From assembly GCA_963748095.1 (NCBI GenBank), contig CAVVIO010000001.1:186001-250000 (forward strand): DNA of 64,000 nucleotides, written 5' to 3'. The notes beneath the pieces are model-generated. The model was not told where the DNA came from and did no database searches. It saw only the letters and a list, made by a program, of their open reading frames with translations. This DNA is from CAVVIO01 sp963748095. GTDB lineage: Bacteria > Bacteroidota > Bacteroidia > Bacteroidales > UBA10428. A program made the position numbers and the translations under genes. This document shows, piece after piece, positions 35,880 through 45,372 of the stretch (the first letter of the stretch is position 1; every line of letters starts with the position of its first letter).

Positions 35880-38786
35880 CTATCTCGCTATTGTGAATTT
35901 CTTTATTATAGAATTTGATCTGAGTATATAAATTCCCGGTTCACCAATTTGGCCAACGGGTATAGTAAAATCGGAGGCAGCCTGGGGGCTCCTGTAAACA
36001 ACAGATCCCAACACATTGTATATAGTAATCTTTGAACTGCCCCTGGTTAGGCGGATGTTAACAAAAGTAGTTGCCGGGTTGGGCAATATGGTGCAAGCCT
36101 CATCAGCCTGTACTTGCTGTATTCCTGACGGGGTCGAAACAGTCAGATCCTGTGAAACCTCAGGAGCAGGATTGTAAATTGTGTCTCCTTCCTGTTGAGC
36201 GGTGATGGTAGTAGTACCATCTCCTTTAATATGTATCATATTATCCATGATTGAAGCAACAGTTGTATCTGAACTGATATAGGTACACATTAAACCTGAG
36301 CTGGCTGTTGCTCCCGGAGAAAAATCCGGATCTCCTACCGTTTGAGCGGGCAGGGCTGGAAATGTAATGGTCTGGTCGGCTTTTACAACATACAGAGTCT
36401 GGTTAACTGTATCGGCGGCATTATAAAGACTATTACCTGTTTGCGAAGCAGTAATAACAGTAGTGCCAACTCCTGTAATATGAATTGTATTATTAATAAT
36501 TGTAGCAACAGCAGTATTTGAACTGGTAAAGGAGCAGGATAATCCCGAACTGGCTTCGGCGCCCGGAGAAAAATCCGGGTCGATGGCTGTTTTATCGGTA
36601 ATAGAAGGGAAAGAAATAGTCTGATCACCCTTGATTATGGTAAGGGGTATGCTAACCGATTCGGCAGCGTTGTAATTTACATTTCCGGGTTGCATGGCAA
36701 TAATGGTAGCAGTACCGATTCCGACCGGCTTAACCAATCCGTTGGTAGTTATGGTTGCAACCAGGGTATTTGTGCTTCCCAACTGAACCGGAAGTCCCGA
36801 ACTTGCAGTGGCAACAATAGCAAAAGGGTCAGGACTATACTTAACATCGTCTATGGAATCCATGGTAATTACCTGATCGGTTTTAGCTACAGTAAAGGAA
36901 TTTGTATCAGGTACTGCCGGATTATAGGTCGTATCGCCATCCTGGTAGGCAATAATACCACAGGTACCGGCCCCGATAATCTGTACTGTATCGCCATACA
37001 CTTTTGCCACACCCGGATTCATGGTTGCAAACCTCACCGGTAAACCGGAAGTTGCGGTGGCTGAAATGACAAAAGAAGTATCAGTCAGCGTTTTATCCGG
37101 TATCGGATCGAACTGGATGGTCTGATCCAGCAGACTTGTGTCCTGATCTACCAGAAGATAAAGGGTTGAATATTTTGGAAGGTTCAGTTTAATATCTCCC
37201 TGTATGCTGTCTCCGTAAGGTTTAAGTGTGGCATAATCTGAAGGTCCGCCTCCGGCATATGTGGTCGTTTTACCGTTTACATAAACTTTCCGTGAGAAAT
37301 CTCCATTATCAGTACCACCGGTAAGCAGGTAGTAATAATAATGATTTCCTGCTTTGAAATTATTCATATTTACCGATATCACCTGGGCTGTAGATCCTTT
37401 GTTCACTAATACCACACCGCTCTGGCCTGATGAAAATCTTGATGCAAAACTAACAATGTCTGAACTTCCTGAAACCGAAGAGTAAACCATTCTGTCTCCA
37501 AAGAATTTCTGAAAATAATACATGTAAAAGAACGGTGCCCTGGGCGAATACTTGGGAACATCGGTTTCTTCATCGGCAAACAATCCATGGCTATTACCAT
37601 CACTATAACCATTTAAAAAATCCCAGCGGGAACCCTGACCATAACCTTCCTTGATGAGTTCGCCCAACACCAGAGCGGCATGTATTCCGTTGATATAGGA
37701 AACAGCCTGGCCACTGCCGGTAGCAAAAATATTCCATTCGGTGAGAGCCAGCGGTATCGGAGCATGATTAATGGCGCTTTTCAGCCCGTCATCAACATAT
37801 TGCCGGATATCAGCAGATGCTGTATAAGAATTAAGGATGGTGGAAATATTGGAATTTTGATTATATGGTGTGTGATAACTGTGCACAATGATATAATCCG
37901 CCATGTTACCGACTTCTTTCATCATTCCGGCATTCCAGTTATGTTCCACGGCATCGTAAGTGACATTCTGATCCATAGCCACCACACCTATTTTAATATC
38001 ATTACCGACTTCTTTGGCAGCTTTCCGCATTTCTTCGATAAAAACACGGCAATGTTTTCCGTACAATTCACCAGAGATGGTGGCGGGCTGACCATCTTTA
38101 TTATAAGACTGATCAATGGAATAACCGGCTTCCCAGCTTCCGAAATTTTCATTACCGATCTCCCAGTAACGTGTCCGGCCATTATCGTATCGTACCCAGT
38201 CAGCAGCATATTTAGCCGCGGTCAGAACAGGATCTTCACCGGTACCGTAACGGGCATAGGCATAATTTACTGAGATCATACCTGTTGAATGCGTTTTCTG
38301 TAACAAGGAATAAAAGGAATTGACAGACATGGTCCAGCTGGATTCATTCGATCCGTAATCCAAATCACCATAATTAAAAGTGGGTGGCAGATCCTTTGGA
38401 CAGGTTGATTTGCTTGTCGCCTTCCAGAAATATTCCTGGGACAGATTACCTCCCGGCCAGCGGATGATATTCGGAGCCAAAGCTGTAATTTCCGTAACCA
38501 ACTGAGCACTTTGTTCAATTTTGCCACCCCATGCCGCAGCATTGTGACCATACACATATTTACTCACTTTACTGAGTACTGAATCCGCATTTACTGTTAC
38601 CATAACAGTTGCCGGATCGCTAACCGGAGTAATGGTGTCATAAGCCGACACCTGGATGTTTTTGGGAACCCAGTCGTCATTAAAGAATTCGGGTAATCCA
38701 TTTTGAGCGTATAGAGAAGAGTAAAAAAAGGTTAGAAGGAAAAAGGAATAAAAAACAATTTTTGTTTTAAGTAAAAATGTTTTCAT
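35880..38786 (-). CDS. Secreted GH51-like glycoside hydrolase with Ig-like repeats and T9SS tail
   Basis: A 968-residue exported enzyme. Signal peptide IVFYSFFLLTFFYSSLYAQ. The catalytic part resembles clan GH-A alpha-L-arabinofuranosidases (GH51/GH39-like): NIIRWPGGNLSQEYFW, the acid/base Glu in RYWEIGNENFGSWE (about residue 212) and the nucleophile Glu in IPLALTEWNIFATG (about residue 350). Then come four DQTI-type Ig-like repeats of about 80 residues with the pattern ATASSGLP...GTTTITA...YNPA, and a type A T9SS sorting domain (ILPNPATTFVNIRL ... GIYILRSNSIIKKFTIAR). The frame opens at 38885 but ATG 38786 starts the signal peptide. Together with the adjacent GH43 gene it suggests arabinan/arabinoxylan breakdown. 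Confidence 0.87.
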   Translation of the reverse strand: MKTFLLKTKIVFYSFFLLTFFYSSLYAQNGLPEFFNDDWVPKNIQVSAYDTITPVSDPATVMVTVNADSVLSKVSKYVYGHNAAAWGGKIEQSAQLVTEITALAPNIIRWPGGNLSQEYFWKATSKSTCPKDLPPTFNYGDLDYGSNESSWTMSVNSFYSLLQKTHSTGMISVNYAYARYGTGEDPVLTAAKYAADWVRYDNGRTRYWEIGNENFGSWEAGYSIDQSYNKDGQPATISGELYGKHCRVFIEEMRKAAKEVGNDIKIGVVAMDQNVTYDAVEHNWNAGMMKEVGNMADYIIVHSYHTPYNQNSNISTILNSYTASADIRQYVDDGLKSAINHAPIPLALTEWNIFATGSGQAVSYINGIHAALVLGELIKEGYGQGSRWDFLNGYSDGNSHGLFADEETDVPKYSPRAPFFYMYYFQKFFGDRMVYSSVSGSSDIVSFASRFSSGQSGVVLVNKGSTAQVISVNMNNFKAGNHYYYYLLTGGTDNGDFSRKVYVNGKTTTYAGGGPSDYATLKPYGDSIQGDIKLNLPKYSTLYLLVDQDTSLLDQTIQFDPIPDKTLTDTSFVISATATSGLPVRFATMNPGVAKVYGDTVQIIGAGTCGIIAYQDGDTTYNPAVPDTNSFTVAKTDQVITMDSIDDVKYSPDPFAIVATASSGLPVQLGSTNTLVATITTNGLVKPVGIGTATIIAMQPGNVNYNAAESVSIPLTIIKGDQTISFPSITDKTAIDPDFSPGAEASSGLSCSFTSSNTAVATIINNTIHITGVGTTVITASQTGNSLYNAADTVNQTLYVVKADQTITFPALPAQTVGDPDFSPGATASSGLMCTYISSDTTVASIMDNMIHIKGDGTTTITAQQEGDTIYNPAPEVSQDLTVSTPSGIQQVQADEACTILPNPATTFVNIRLTRGSSKITIYNVLGSVVYRSPQAASDFTIPVGQIGEPGIYILRSNSIIKKFTIAR

Positions 38787-39013
38787 AATGAAATAGTTAA
38801 GAAAGTTTTGTAGTAATGTAATCGTGATCAAAGATAATAAAAATATCCTGTTAAAGTTACTTCTCGGTTTATACGGGAATTCCATAATAGGTCATAATAA
38901 GCTTGTTTTAACCGGAAAATGAATCTATTTACAAAAAAGTCAGGAACCGATTAACACCAAATTATTATCAAAATACGCCTAAAAAATTCTGAAAGCACAG
39001 AGGGTTGGCCAGG

Positions 39014-39985
39014 CTAACGGATTATAATTTTACCTGTTTCACTACTTGTTCCGTTATCCTTTAACAATATGAAATAAGTGCCCGGATTCAGGTTTACCTT
39101 CAATAGAATGTCATTTACTGGATGTGAAAAGGATCGTTGCAACACCAACTGAGACCGGGAATTATAGATGGATAAGGAATTAAAAGGAGTTGTCCGTGAA
39201 ATATGCAGTTTATCGTGTGCGGGATTCGGGTACACCGTTAATGATGAATTTTTGTTTTCGGAAAGTTTTATTAGTCCGGAGGGTTCCAATGTATTTGTAA
39301 TAACATAATCACTGAAAGCCTGAAGGAAGCCATTGTAATAACTTCTTATATTGCCTCCCGAGTAACTTATTTTTATTTCATCACCATACCTCACGGAAGG
39401 AGAAAACATGAAAATCAGAGTATCATAATGAACCGTTACCGATTCTATTGTCACCGGTTCATCATTAAGGGTTATTAAAAAAGAATCTTTTTCAATACCT
39501 GAATTAAGAAGGGGCCTGTCAACAAAAAGAAGAATAGAGTTGTAACCGGTACTGTCTCCCAGGATAGTGTCACTAACTATCTGAGGAGGGTAACCTTCTG
39601 TTGTATTTATTACCGGTAAGTCGGAAAAGTTTTCCAGAGCGCCACCGTTAGCGGCTTCAACTCCGGTTCCTGAATAAGTTAATGTAACGGTATCTTCATA
39701 ATAGATCCTGTTTTCGGGCATCAGGACCAATACAGAAGAATCTCCTGTCATTAATCCGGCTGTTGTAACCGGAATACTTGCTTTTCCTTTTATTCCGATT
39801 GTAAAATCAGCGGCATAAGATGCCGGGGAGCTCATTTTTTTATTCAAAGATAACCATACCGTGTCACCTTTATCTTTTGTCTCAACAGATTCTATCCTGG
39901 GAATGGAACCGGGCGTCAGGTTGTCTACAAATGCCCCGCTAAATGGAAAAATACTTACGCTGTCTTCATTAACAATATGTACCCG
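39014..39985 (-). CDS. 3' part of frameshifted GH43 gene: Ig-like module and T9SS tail
   Basis: This frame continues the GH43 protein after a single-base shift. Read through, it gives VHIVNEDSVSIFPFSGAFVDNLTPG and then the Ig-like modules and a T9SS type A tail (VYPNPAHDKLHISRT ... LNPGTYFILLKDNGTSSETGKIIIR). Alone its first start-like codon is TTG 39847 and it has no signal peptide, so it should not be an independent gene. Deleting one G of the GGG at about 39982-39985 (CCC on the plus strand) unites it with the upstream frame. Confidence 0.85.
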   Translation of the reverse strand, partial: RVHIVNEDSVSIFPFSGAFVDNLTPGSIPRIESVETKDKGDTVWLSLNKKMSSPASYAADFTIGIKGKASIPVTTAGLMTGDSSVLVLMPENRIYYEDTVTLTYSGTGVEAANGGALENFSDLPVINTTEGYPPQIVSDTILGDSTGYNSILLFVDRPLLNSGIEKDSFLITLNDEPVTIESVTVHYDTLIFMFSPSVRYGDEIKISYSGGNIRSYYNGFLQAFSDYVITNTLEPSGLIKLSENKNSSLTVYPNPAHDKLHISRTTPFNSLSIYNSRSQLVLQRSFSHPVNDILLKVNLNPGTYFILLKDNGTSSETGKIIIR

Positions 39986-42179
39986 GAGTATAGGAAGCAG
40001 TAATTTTATCGGTATTCAGAATGGGTACGGCCAGGGTTATGACCAGCATACCTGAATCATCCGGTGCCAGTGAAATATCTGAGATGGGGATATCTGTTGT
40101 GCCATTTGTTTCGATATGTAATCCCGAAGGCAAAGATGGCCCTAATACAGGGCCATCCAATTTCAGTAATACTTTTTCGCTTTCCACGGCATTGGCTGAT
40201 ACAAATGACGGTGGTACCTGGGAAACGAACTTAATCCATTTCAGGATAAACAGTCTTCCCGAGCTGCCTTTGAAACGCAGGTATACGTCGTGCATACCTT
40301 TGGTATTGGTTACCGGACAGGAAAATGTTTTGAAAGTGCTCCAGTCGCCGGTACCGGATATGGGACATTCGGCAATCTTTTTCCCGTTGATCGAATCGAG
40401 CCATACTTCCACGGTTCCGCCTGTTCCTCCGCAGGCTGCAGTAAATTCAACAGAGTGTGCGGCTTTCGGGTATTCCTTGTTCCCGAATTCCACGCCAGCA
40501 TACAACGCCCAATCGTTATTGTTGATACTGTCCAGCTGGTAAATGCCGTCTTTTTTCCCATCGGCAATAGTGCCAAACTGATTAGCCGGACATTCGGCCA
40601 GTATCGGAGAATAGGCATCGCGATAAATATAATAATCGAAATAAGCGCTGCTGCCCGAAACATATAATCCCTGACGGGTTCCTGTAAATGTTGAATAATC
40701 GGAATAGGAATCAATTGTTGAAATATCAAAGGTATTTCCCACTTTTGTCCAGTCGTACCCGTTATTGCTGAAGTAGCCGCTTACGCTGTGATTTGACCTG
40801 AATATTTTGAGTAACAATGTATCTCCTGCCGTGTTTGGAGTTTCGTATTTGGTACTGTTAAAGCTGAAAACAACCACTTTCTGGTTGCTGTCATTTACCG
40901 AACTATACAGTTTCACAAAACTTTTTTCATCACCACGCATGATCTGCAGGCCTGCCTGGTTGTTTGTAGTAGCAGCATGAAAGTCGAGCCGTGTGATCAG
41001 TGAATAATTATGTTCTCCGTCGTTCTTGATAACTGTATTCGGTTTGGTCGAGTTTTTAGGTGATAATCGCAGCCATCCGGGCCGGTCGGTTAGTGAATGT
41101 GTATTATCAAGGGTATATCCCAGGAACGACCACTCCGGGTTTAGATTGCCGGAATCGAAAAAATCCGACTTTGGAACCATCCAGGGAATACCGTTGTCCG
41201 GCAGTTTTGGAGCTGTAAAGTACTTGTTTACCGGGTAATCGACAGTCGGTTTGTCATTCTGGTTATACCTTACCTGGTTCAGAAGGCCCTGCCGTCCCTG
41301 TCCTTTCCACTCTCCCTTTGCATACAACGGATGAATTACCCAGCTGGTACTGTCATCGATCATAACAGCAGCCGAGGCATGGTTGGGACTTGTAAATTTT
41401 GAAGTGTTTTTCAGGGGATCGTTTTCATTAAAAAAATCACCCAGCATTTCCCACGAGCTTTGATCCGCTGTAAGGGTATCGCTGCGCATTACTTTTTGTC
41501 CCCCCGACAGATCCCTTGCGAATGAGTAATAATAGTAACCGTGGTATTTCCACATCACGGGTCCTTCTGCCCAGCTATACGGGTAGTCAGGCGCAGGATT
41601 CAGCCAGCTCAGATTATAGACTGTTCCGGTAGGTTGCCCGTCGTCACCCAGTTCCACGATACCGTTGTTGGGTTGCCCGTTTTTAACAACCAGGTACCAT
41701 TTTCCGTCATCATCAATAAAGACGGAATTATCGTACCCCAGTCCGTAATTAAGGGTTGAGGGGTTGTTTACTTTTACCGGGTCGCTCCATGGCCCTCGCG
41801 GGTCATTTGCTGTAACAAAATACATGGTATTGGCACGTGAAAAGTAATCCCAGTAAAGGCCTTTGTATAAAACCATCTGGCCTCCCCAGCATCCGCCACC
41901 GGGCCGATCGTCGTAATTCGACCAGGATGCTTTAACCGGTTGGGCAATGGCCTCCCAGTGAACCAGGTCGGTGGAATGATAAATTACCGGGGTTACATTG
42001 AAGGACGAGCCGGTAGTATAAAAATCATTTCCTATCCGGGTGAGTGTCGCATCGGGATGATCGCCCGGGATAACCGGGTTCATGTAAGTCTGAAAAGAAG
42101 GCGACTGTGTATGCCCGATGCTGAACTCAAACAGTAACACAAGGAGTACAGTTAACATTTTCGATACGGATAATTTCAT
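39969..42179 (-). CDS. Secreted GH43-family glycoside hydrolase with CBM6 (5' part of frameshifted gene)
   Basis: A 736-residue frame with signal peptide MKLSVSKMLTVLLVLLFEFS. Residues about 30-330 form the five-bladed GH43 catalytic domain: MNPVIPGDHPDATLTRIGNDFY with the base Asp, YGLGYDNSVFIDDDGKWYL with the middle Asp, and SWAEGPVMWKYHGYYYYSF with the acid Glu. Next is a concanavalin-like C-terminal domain (about 350-520, GWLRLSPKN...LQIMRGDEKSFVKLY) typical of beta-xylosidases/arabinofuranosidases, and a CBM6 domain (about 545-680, HSVEFTAACGGTGGTVEVWLDS ... GMHDVYLRFKG). The frame ends prematurely at ASYTPGTYC-stop because of a one-base insertion near 39983; the sorting tail follows in the next frame. 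It forms a two-gene cluster with the GH51-like gene. Confidence 0.9.
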   Translation of the reverse strand: MKLSVSKMLTVLLVLLFEFSIGHTQSPSFQTYMNPVIPGDHPDATLTRIGNDFYTTGSSFNVTPVIYHSTDLVHWEAIAQPVKASWSNYDDRPGGGCWGGQMVLYKGLYWDYFSRANTMYFVTANDPRGPWSDPVKVNNPSTLNYGLGYDNSVFIDDDGKWYLVVKNGQPNNGIVELGDDGQPTGTVYNLSWLNPAPDYPYSWAEGPVMWKYHGYYYYSFARDLSGGQKVMRSDTLTADQSSWEMLGDFFNENDPLKNTSKFTSPNHASAAVMIDDSTSWVIHPLYAKGEWKGQGRQGLLNQVRYNQNDKPTVDYPVNKYFTAPKLPDNGIPWMVPKSDFFDSGNLNPEWSFLGYTLDNTHSLTDRPGWLRLSPKNSTKPNTVIKNDGEHNYSLITRLDFHAATTNNQAGLQIMRGDEKSFVKLYSSVNDSNQKVVVFSFNSTKYETPNTAGDTLLLKIFRSNHSVSGYFSNNGYDWTKVGNTFDISTIDSYSDYSTFTGTRQGLYVSGSSAYFDYYIYRDAYSPILAECPANQFGTIADGKKDGIYQLDSINNNDWALYAGVEFGNKEYPKAAHSVEFTAACGGTGGTVEVWLDSINGKKIAECPISGTGDWSTFKTFSCPVTNTKGMHDVYLRFKGSSGRLFILKWIKFVSQVPPSFVSANAVESEKVLLKLDGPVLGPSLPSGLHIETNGTTDIPISDISLAPDDSGMLVITLAVPILNTDKITASYTPGTYC

Positions 42180-42421
42180 GTCTGTTATTTTGTGTCAGAT
42201 AATTCTGACCGGTTAAAAATTAGTTTACCGGATATCTTTCCTATTCTTTTTGATACCCGGGAAAATATCTCATGGATTCAAATATAATGAAAATGCCGGC
42301 TTGTAACTATTTATCCTGTGCTATATCAAACAAACATGAAAATTAGAAACAGGTAACTTTCAAAGAAACAGTAATAAAGAAGGAGTAAAAAGTTTGTTTC
42401 TTTTATAAAAAACAAAATGGT

Positions 42422-42697
42422 TTACTGTGGTAACTTCTGTTCAATTGTGGTGACGGCATGCGTGTCTGTTGAATCACATTCCATACTGGTTACTTCATTA
42501 TTACAATTAGTAAAATAAACATAATGTCCCCGGTCATAAAAACAATATACTTTACAACCATCGTGTTCAAATAAATACTCCACCTCGTAGGTTTTGTTGT
42601 TTTCAGGCCTCACCTGTGAAATGGGTTGTTGTGTACTGCATGAAAAGAGAGGAATAAAAAGGATGAATAAAGCTGCCGTTTTGATGAGTGTTTTCAT
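42422..42697 (-). CDS. Small lipoprotein (copy 1 of a duplicated gene; DUF4884-like)
   Basis: A 91-residue lipoprotein: signal MKTLIKTAALFILFIPLFSC with the lipobox Cys near residue 20, then TQQPISQVRPENNKTYEVEYLFEHDGCKVYCFYDRGHYVYFTNCNNEVTSM. The short size and the block VEYLFEHDGCKVYxFYDxGxYVYFTNC recall the uncharacterised DUF4884-type lipoproteins of Bacteroidales. I place the start at ATG 42697; an in-frame ATG at 42814 lies inside the preceding pseudogene. A second copy with a lost start codon lies 2951 bases to the right. Function unknown. Confidence 0.78.
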   Translation of the reverse strand: MKTLIKTAALFILFIPLFSCSTQQPISQVRPENNKTYEVEYLFEHDGCKVYCFYDRGHYVYFTNCNNEVTSMECDSTDTHAVTTIEQKLPQ

Positions 42698-42829
42698 GGT
42701 GGTTAAATTTTGGTTTATGAATAAATGTATACAAGGGAGATGCCAAACTTTTACATTCTTTCTGTTTAGTAAAAGATTTGAGTTTGAAAAGGTAAAATGA
42801 CGATCAATCATCAAAATTCCGGAAGATTC
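42422..42829. repeat. Direct repeat copy 1 (about 408 bp)
   Basis: This segment and 45373-45780 are nearly identical across the lipoprotein gene, its upstream region and the tail of the ZU5-like pseudogene. They end at the same base pair (GGAAGATTC). The offset is 2951 bases. Confidence 0.85.
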
Positions 42830-43416
42830 GTCTCCATAGACAAATCCGGTTATTGCCAGTGTTGGTTTTTTCGCCCTTTTTTAAGGTTTTGGCAACAGGT
42901 GTGAGGGTAAGATCGACAAGCTTTCCGAGCGACCAATCGCTGAAGTGCGTGGTTTCAACAGATACAGTTTTAGCAGCGGGATCAATAGCACTTTTCAAGT
43001 ACTGTCATTTTCCTGAAATACGATCCAAAGGAATTCCGGGGGAACTGATGATAACAACTCGTCGGTATAATGAAAAGTAAGCGTTACGGGTTTATCAAAA
43101 GTCAAAACTTCGGGGTCCAGGCGATAACCCTTTCCCAGACCTAGTGGTGCTTGGTTAGACAGGGGCTGGATAGTAATTACCGTCTGATCCGGCAGCGCCC
43201 CTAGGGAATATCCACCGACAGCAGTCCGTTGGATGAGCTGGCAATACCGCCATCGGGTCCGATAGTTGTTTCGTCAGCCGGACCGGCGGGCTGTCCTGTT
43301 TCAGTAATTACTGGTTGATCCGGGGTTTTTACCACAGAATTATCATCCTTTTTACTGACGCTTAGAAATACTATTATTAATAGACTCCAGCGTATACAAC
43401 TAAAGATATTTTTCAT
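42800..43416 (-). pseudogene. Decayed ZU5-like lipoprotein gene
   Basis: Reading the minus strand across three frames recovers one protein: a signal-like start (MKNIFSCIRWSLLIIVFLS) followed by VSKKDDN, where related lipoproteins usually carry a cysteine; then TIGPDGGIASSSNGLLSVDIP; next frame GALPDQTVITIQPLSNQ and VTLTFHYTDELL; next LKSAIDPAAKTVSVETTHFSDWSLGKLVDL; next AITGFVYGDESS. The IGPDGG...IPxGALPxxTxITI pattern is that of ZU5-type domains. There are shifts near 43197 (-1), 43005 (-1) and 42858 (+1), and the 3' end runs into the lipoprotein gene. It is a genuine relic. Confidence 0.8.
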
Positions 43417-43515
43417 ACCTAAATGAATTTTGATTAATTATTTCAGTCCGTTCATAGGCTTGTTAAAATAACTTATTGGTCATTTTTAAATAATACTGTA
43501 AATAAGGGATATTTT

Positions 43516-43538
43516 AATGCCGCGGATTCGGCATTTTT
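43516..43538 (+). terminator. Isolated hairpin with T-run
   Basis: AATGCCG and CGGCATT (7 bp, 6-base loop) followed by TTTATTATT, terminator-like in the plus direction. No plus-strand gene precedes it, so it may be left over from a lost gene. Confidence 0.4.
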
Positions 43539-43563
43539 ATTATTGATATTTTACTCAACTGTA

Positions 43564-43584
43564 ATGAAAGTAATGAGTTATAAA
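43564..43584. repeat. 21-bp direct repeat, left copy, flanking the aldo/keto reductase gene
   Basis: A 21-base stretch beginning ATGAAAGTAATGAG matches 45267-45287 exactly, with similar bases beyond. The two copies bracket the aldo/keto reductase gene at a distance of 1703 bases. Confidence 0.6.
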
Positions 43585-43636
43585 CTCAGTGTTCATGAAT
43601 CATCGGGAAGATTTCTATTTTTTAAGGATTTTGATT

Positions 43637-44974
43637 TTATGAAATACTAAGACTTAAATTATTATGTGCAATTGCTAAAAGTGCATGTATTGATACTCCA
43701 TAAGGACAAGATGCTTCACAATATCCTATGCAATCCAGACATTTTTCTGATCTGGAACCAGATAATTCAAAATATTTCTGAATGGCATACTTTTCCCTGC
43801 CCTGTGCCATAAAGTAATGATTATAACGCATTATTGTATTTACAGGTACATTATAAGGACAATTACTTTCACAAATTCCACAAGCATGGCGGCAATATAA
43901 ATGGCCACAGGTATTTTTGAGTGAATTAATTATAGAAATATTTTTTGTTGTAAACCGGATTCCTGATAAATTAACATAGTCTTTTACATCCTCAAATGTC
44001 CTGAATGATATAAGTGCAGAATGCACAGATGGATTTTTTAGTACAAAACCAATAGCGGCTTCTTTTCTGGCATTATTATCGAATATCTGATTTTTCTGTA
44101 AAAAAGATTCAGCTTTTTTCTGTTTTTCAATGATAGCGTCATAAAATTTCCTGTAGTTTTCAGGAATTGGTTTATCCTCATTTATGTAATTCTTAAGATG
44201 TTCTATTATGTATAAATAATTTCCTCCAAAGGGATCAGTTTTCATAAGCGTGGTACCAATATTCTTTTTTATACATACTTTAAGAATGTTTTCCCCCATT
44301 TCCTGTTGGAGATAATTGTATACAAACAGGACTAAATCAAACCGACCATCCTCAGCAGCCTTACAAATAATTTTCTCCATGCTTTCTTCAGGTTCTGTTC
44401 CCATATTAGATCCATGACATGACACGCCGCAATATTTAACCCTTCCTTCATTTTTCAGTTGTTTAAATGCTTGATGAAAAGCTTTATTTTCAACTGCTTT
44501 GCTTGAACTGGCATTCCAGAGCATAAGTCCGTCAAGGTAATCTGTGTTTAGTCTTTCGAGACATTTTCGCACACGACTGACAATATATTCTCTGGTATCT
44601 GTTTCTGTGATGCCAATCTTTGTGTTGAGGAAAATTGAACTTCTGTTATATCCCTTTATTGCCCTTCCAACCATTAATTCATTATTTCCATTTCCATAAA
44701 ATTCTGCAGTGTCAATGAAATTAACTCCAGCATCAATAGCTGATTTCAATACATTTTCATTAGTAATATTAGCCGAACCACATCCAATGTCCGATATCCT
44801 GAATCCTGTACGTCCAAGAACTCTGTATTCTTTAATTACCTGTTGCTCTGGTTTTTTGCTGAAATGATGATCTTCGTTTATCTTCCCACTATATATAAAT
44901 CCGGTTCCAGCACCAACCAGACCAAGCGACGATTTTGTCAAAAAATCTCTACGGTTAATTTTTTTTGTTTTCAT
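43637..44974 (-). CDS. Aldo/keto reductase with ferredoxin-like C-terminus, Tat leader
   Basis: A 445-residue oxidoreductase. It begins with a Tat-type leader (KINRRDFLTKSSLGLVGAGTGF), then an AKR barrel: GFRISDIGCGSANITNENVLKSAIDAGVNFIDTAEFYGNGNNE (Asp and Tyr of the tetrad), SIFLNTKIG (Lys), RVKYCGVSCHG (His). Residues about 370-435 add CRHACGICESNCPYNVPV and SEKCLDCIGYCEASCPYG, two Cys-rich motifs of the CxxCxxxCP type likely to hold Fe-S clusters. Tat export fits folding with cofactor in the cytoplasm and action in the periplasm. The substrate is unknown. It is embedded in a small rearranged region between direct repeats. Confidence 0.87.
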   Translation of the reverse strand: MKTKKINRRDFLTKSSLGLVGAGTGFIYSGKINEDHHFSKKPEQQVIKEYRVLGRTGFRISDIGCGSANITNENVLKSAIDAGVNFIDTAEFYGNGNNELMVGRAIKGYNRSSIFLNTKIGITETDTREYIVSRVRKCLERLNTDYLDGLMLWNASSSKAVENKAFHQAFKQLKNEGRVKYCGVSCHGSNMGTEPEESMEKIICKAAEDGRFDLVLFVYNYLQQEMGENILKVCIKKNIGTTLMKTDPFGGNYLYIIEHLKNYINEDKPIPENYRKFYDAIIEKQKKAESFLQKNQIFDNNARKEAAIGFVLKNPSVHSALISFRTFEDVKDYVNLSGIRFTTKNISIINSLKNTCGHLYCRHACGICESNCPYNVPVNTIMRYNHYFMAQGREKYAIQKYFELSGSRSEKCLDCIGYCEASCPYGVSIHALLAIAHNNLSLSIS

Positions 44975-45372
44975 TAGTGTTTGTTTGGCTTATAGAAGGT
45001 TTTTTTAGCGATATATTTAATCAATGGTATGTAGAAAACATAATTCAAGTTAATAAAATATGGGATATTATCCAACTAACTTATTCAAAATTAGCATATA
45101 TCGAAATTAAAGTCAAGATTTCTTTTGATTGCTTTAAAGGCGAAAATTTCAGGTTAATTCTATGATAAAAGTGTTACGTTGGGTTTCCGCTAACAAGCAC
45201 ATAGGACTACTTGCCTGCAAAAGGAAGGGGGATGGCTCTATGTTAGAGATGTTTTACACAGCCGGGATGAAAGTAATGAGTTATAAATTCAATGCACACG
45301 CATACTCGTCAGTAAACGAGGACGAGAAAATTATAGCTTCCAAAGTTTTAACCCTTGAAAATTAACACCAAT
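44975..45372. other. Intergenic region between the aldo/keto reductase and lipoprotein copy 2
   Basis: About 400 bases. A 67-codon plus-strand frame (45162-45365) is present but has no recognisable family or signal peptide and overlaps the 21-bp repeat, so I do not call it. The remaining sequence is AT-rich, presumably with the aldo/keto reductase promoter. Confidence 0.4.
45267..45287. repeat. 21-bp direct repeat, right copy
   Basis: Exact match to 43564-43584 in the same orientation. See the left copy for context. Confidence 0.6.

Noticed and set aside
43564..45287. Insertion sequence or composite transposon around the aldo/keto reductase
   Set aside because: No transposase or terminal inverted repeats are visible; only short direct repeats.
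45162..45365. 67-codon plus-strand frame beside lipoprotein copy 2
   Set aside because: No family, no signal peptide, and it runs across the 21-bp direct repeat.
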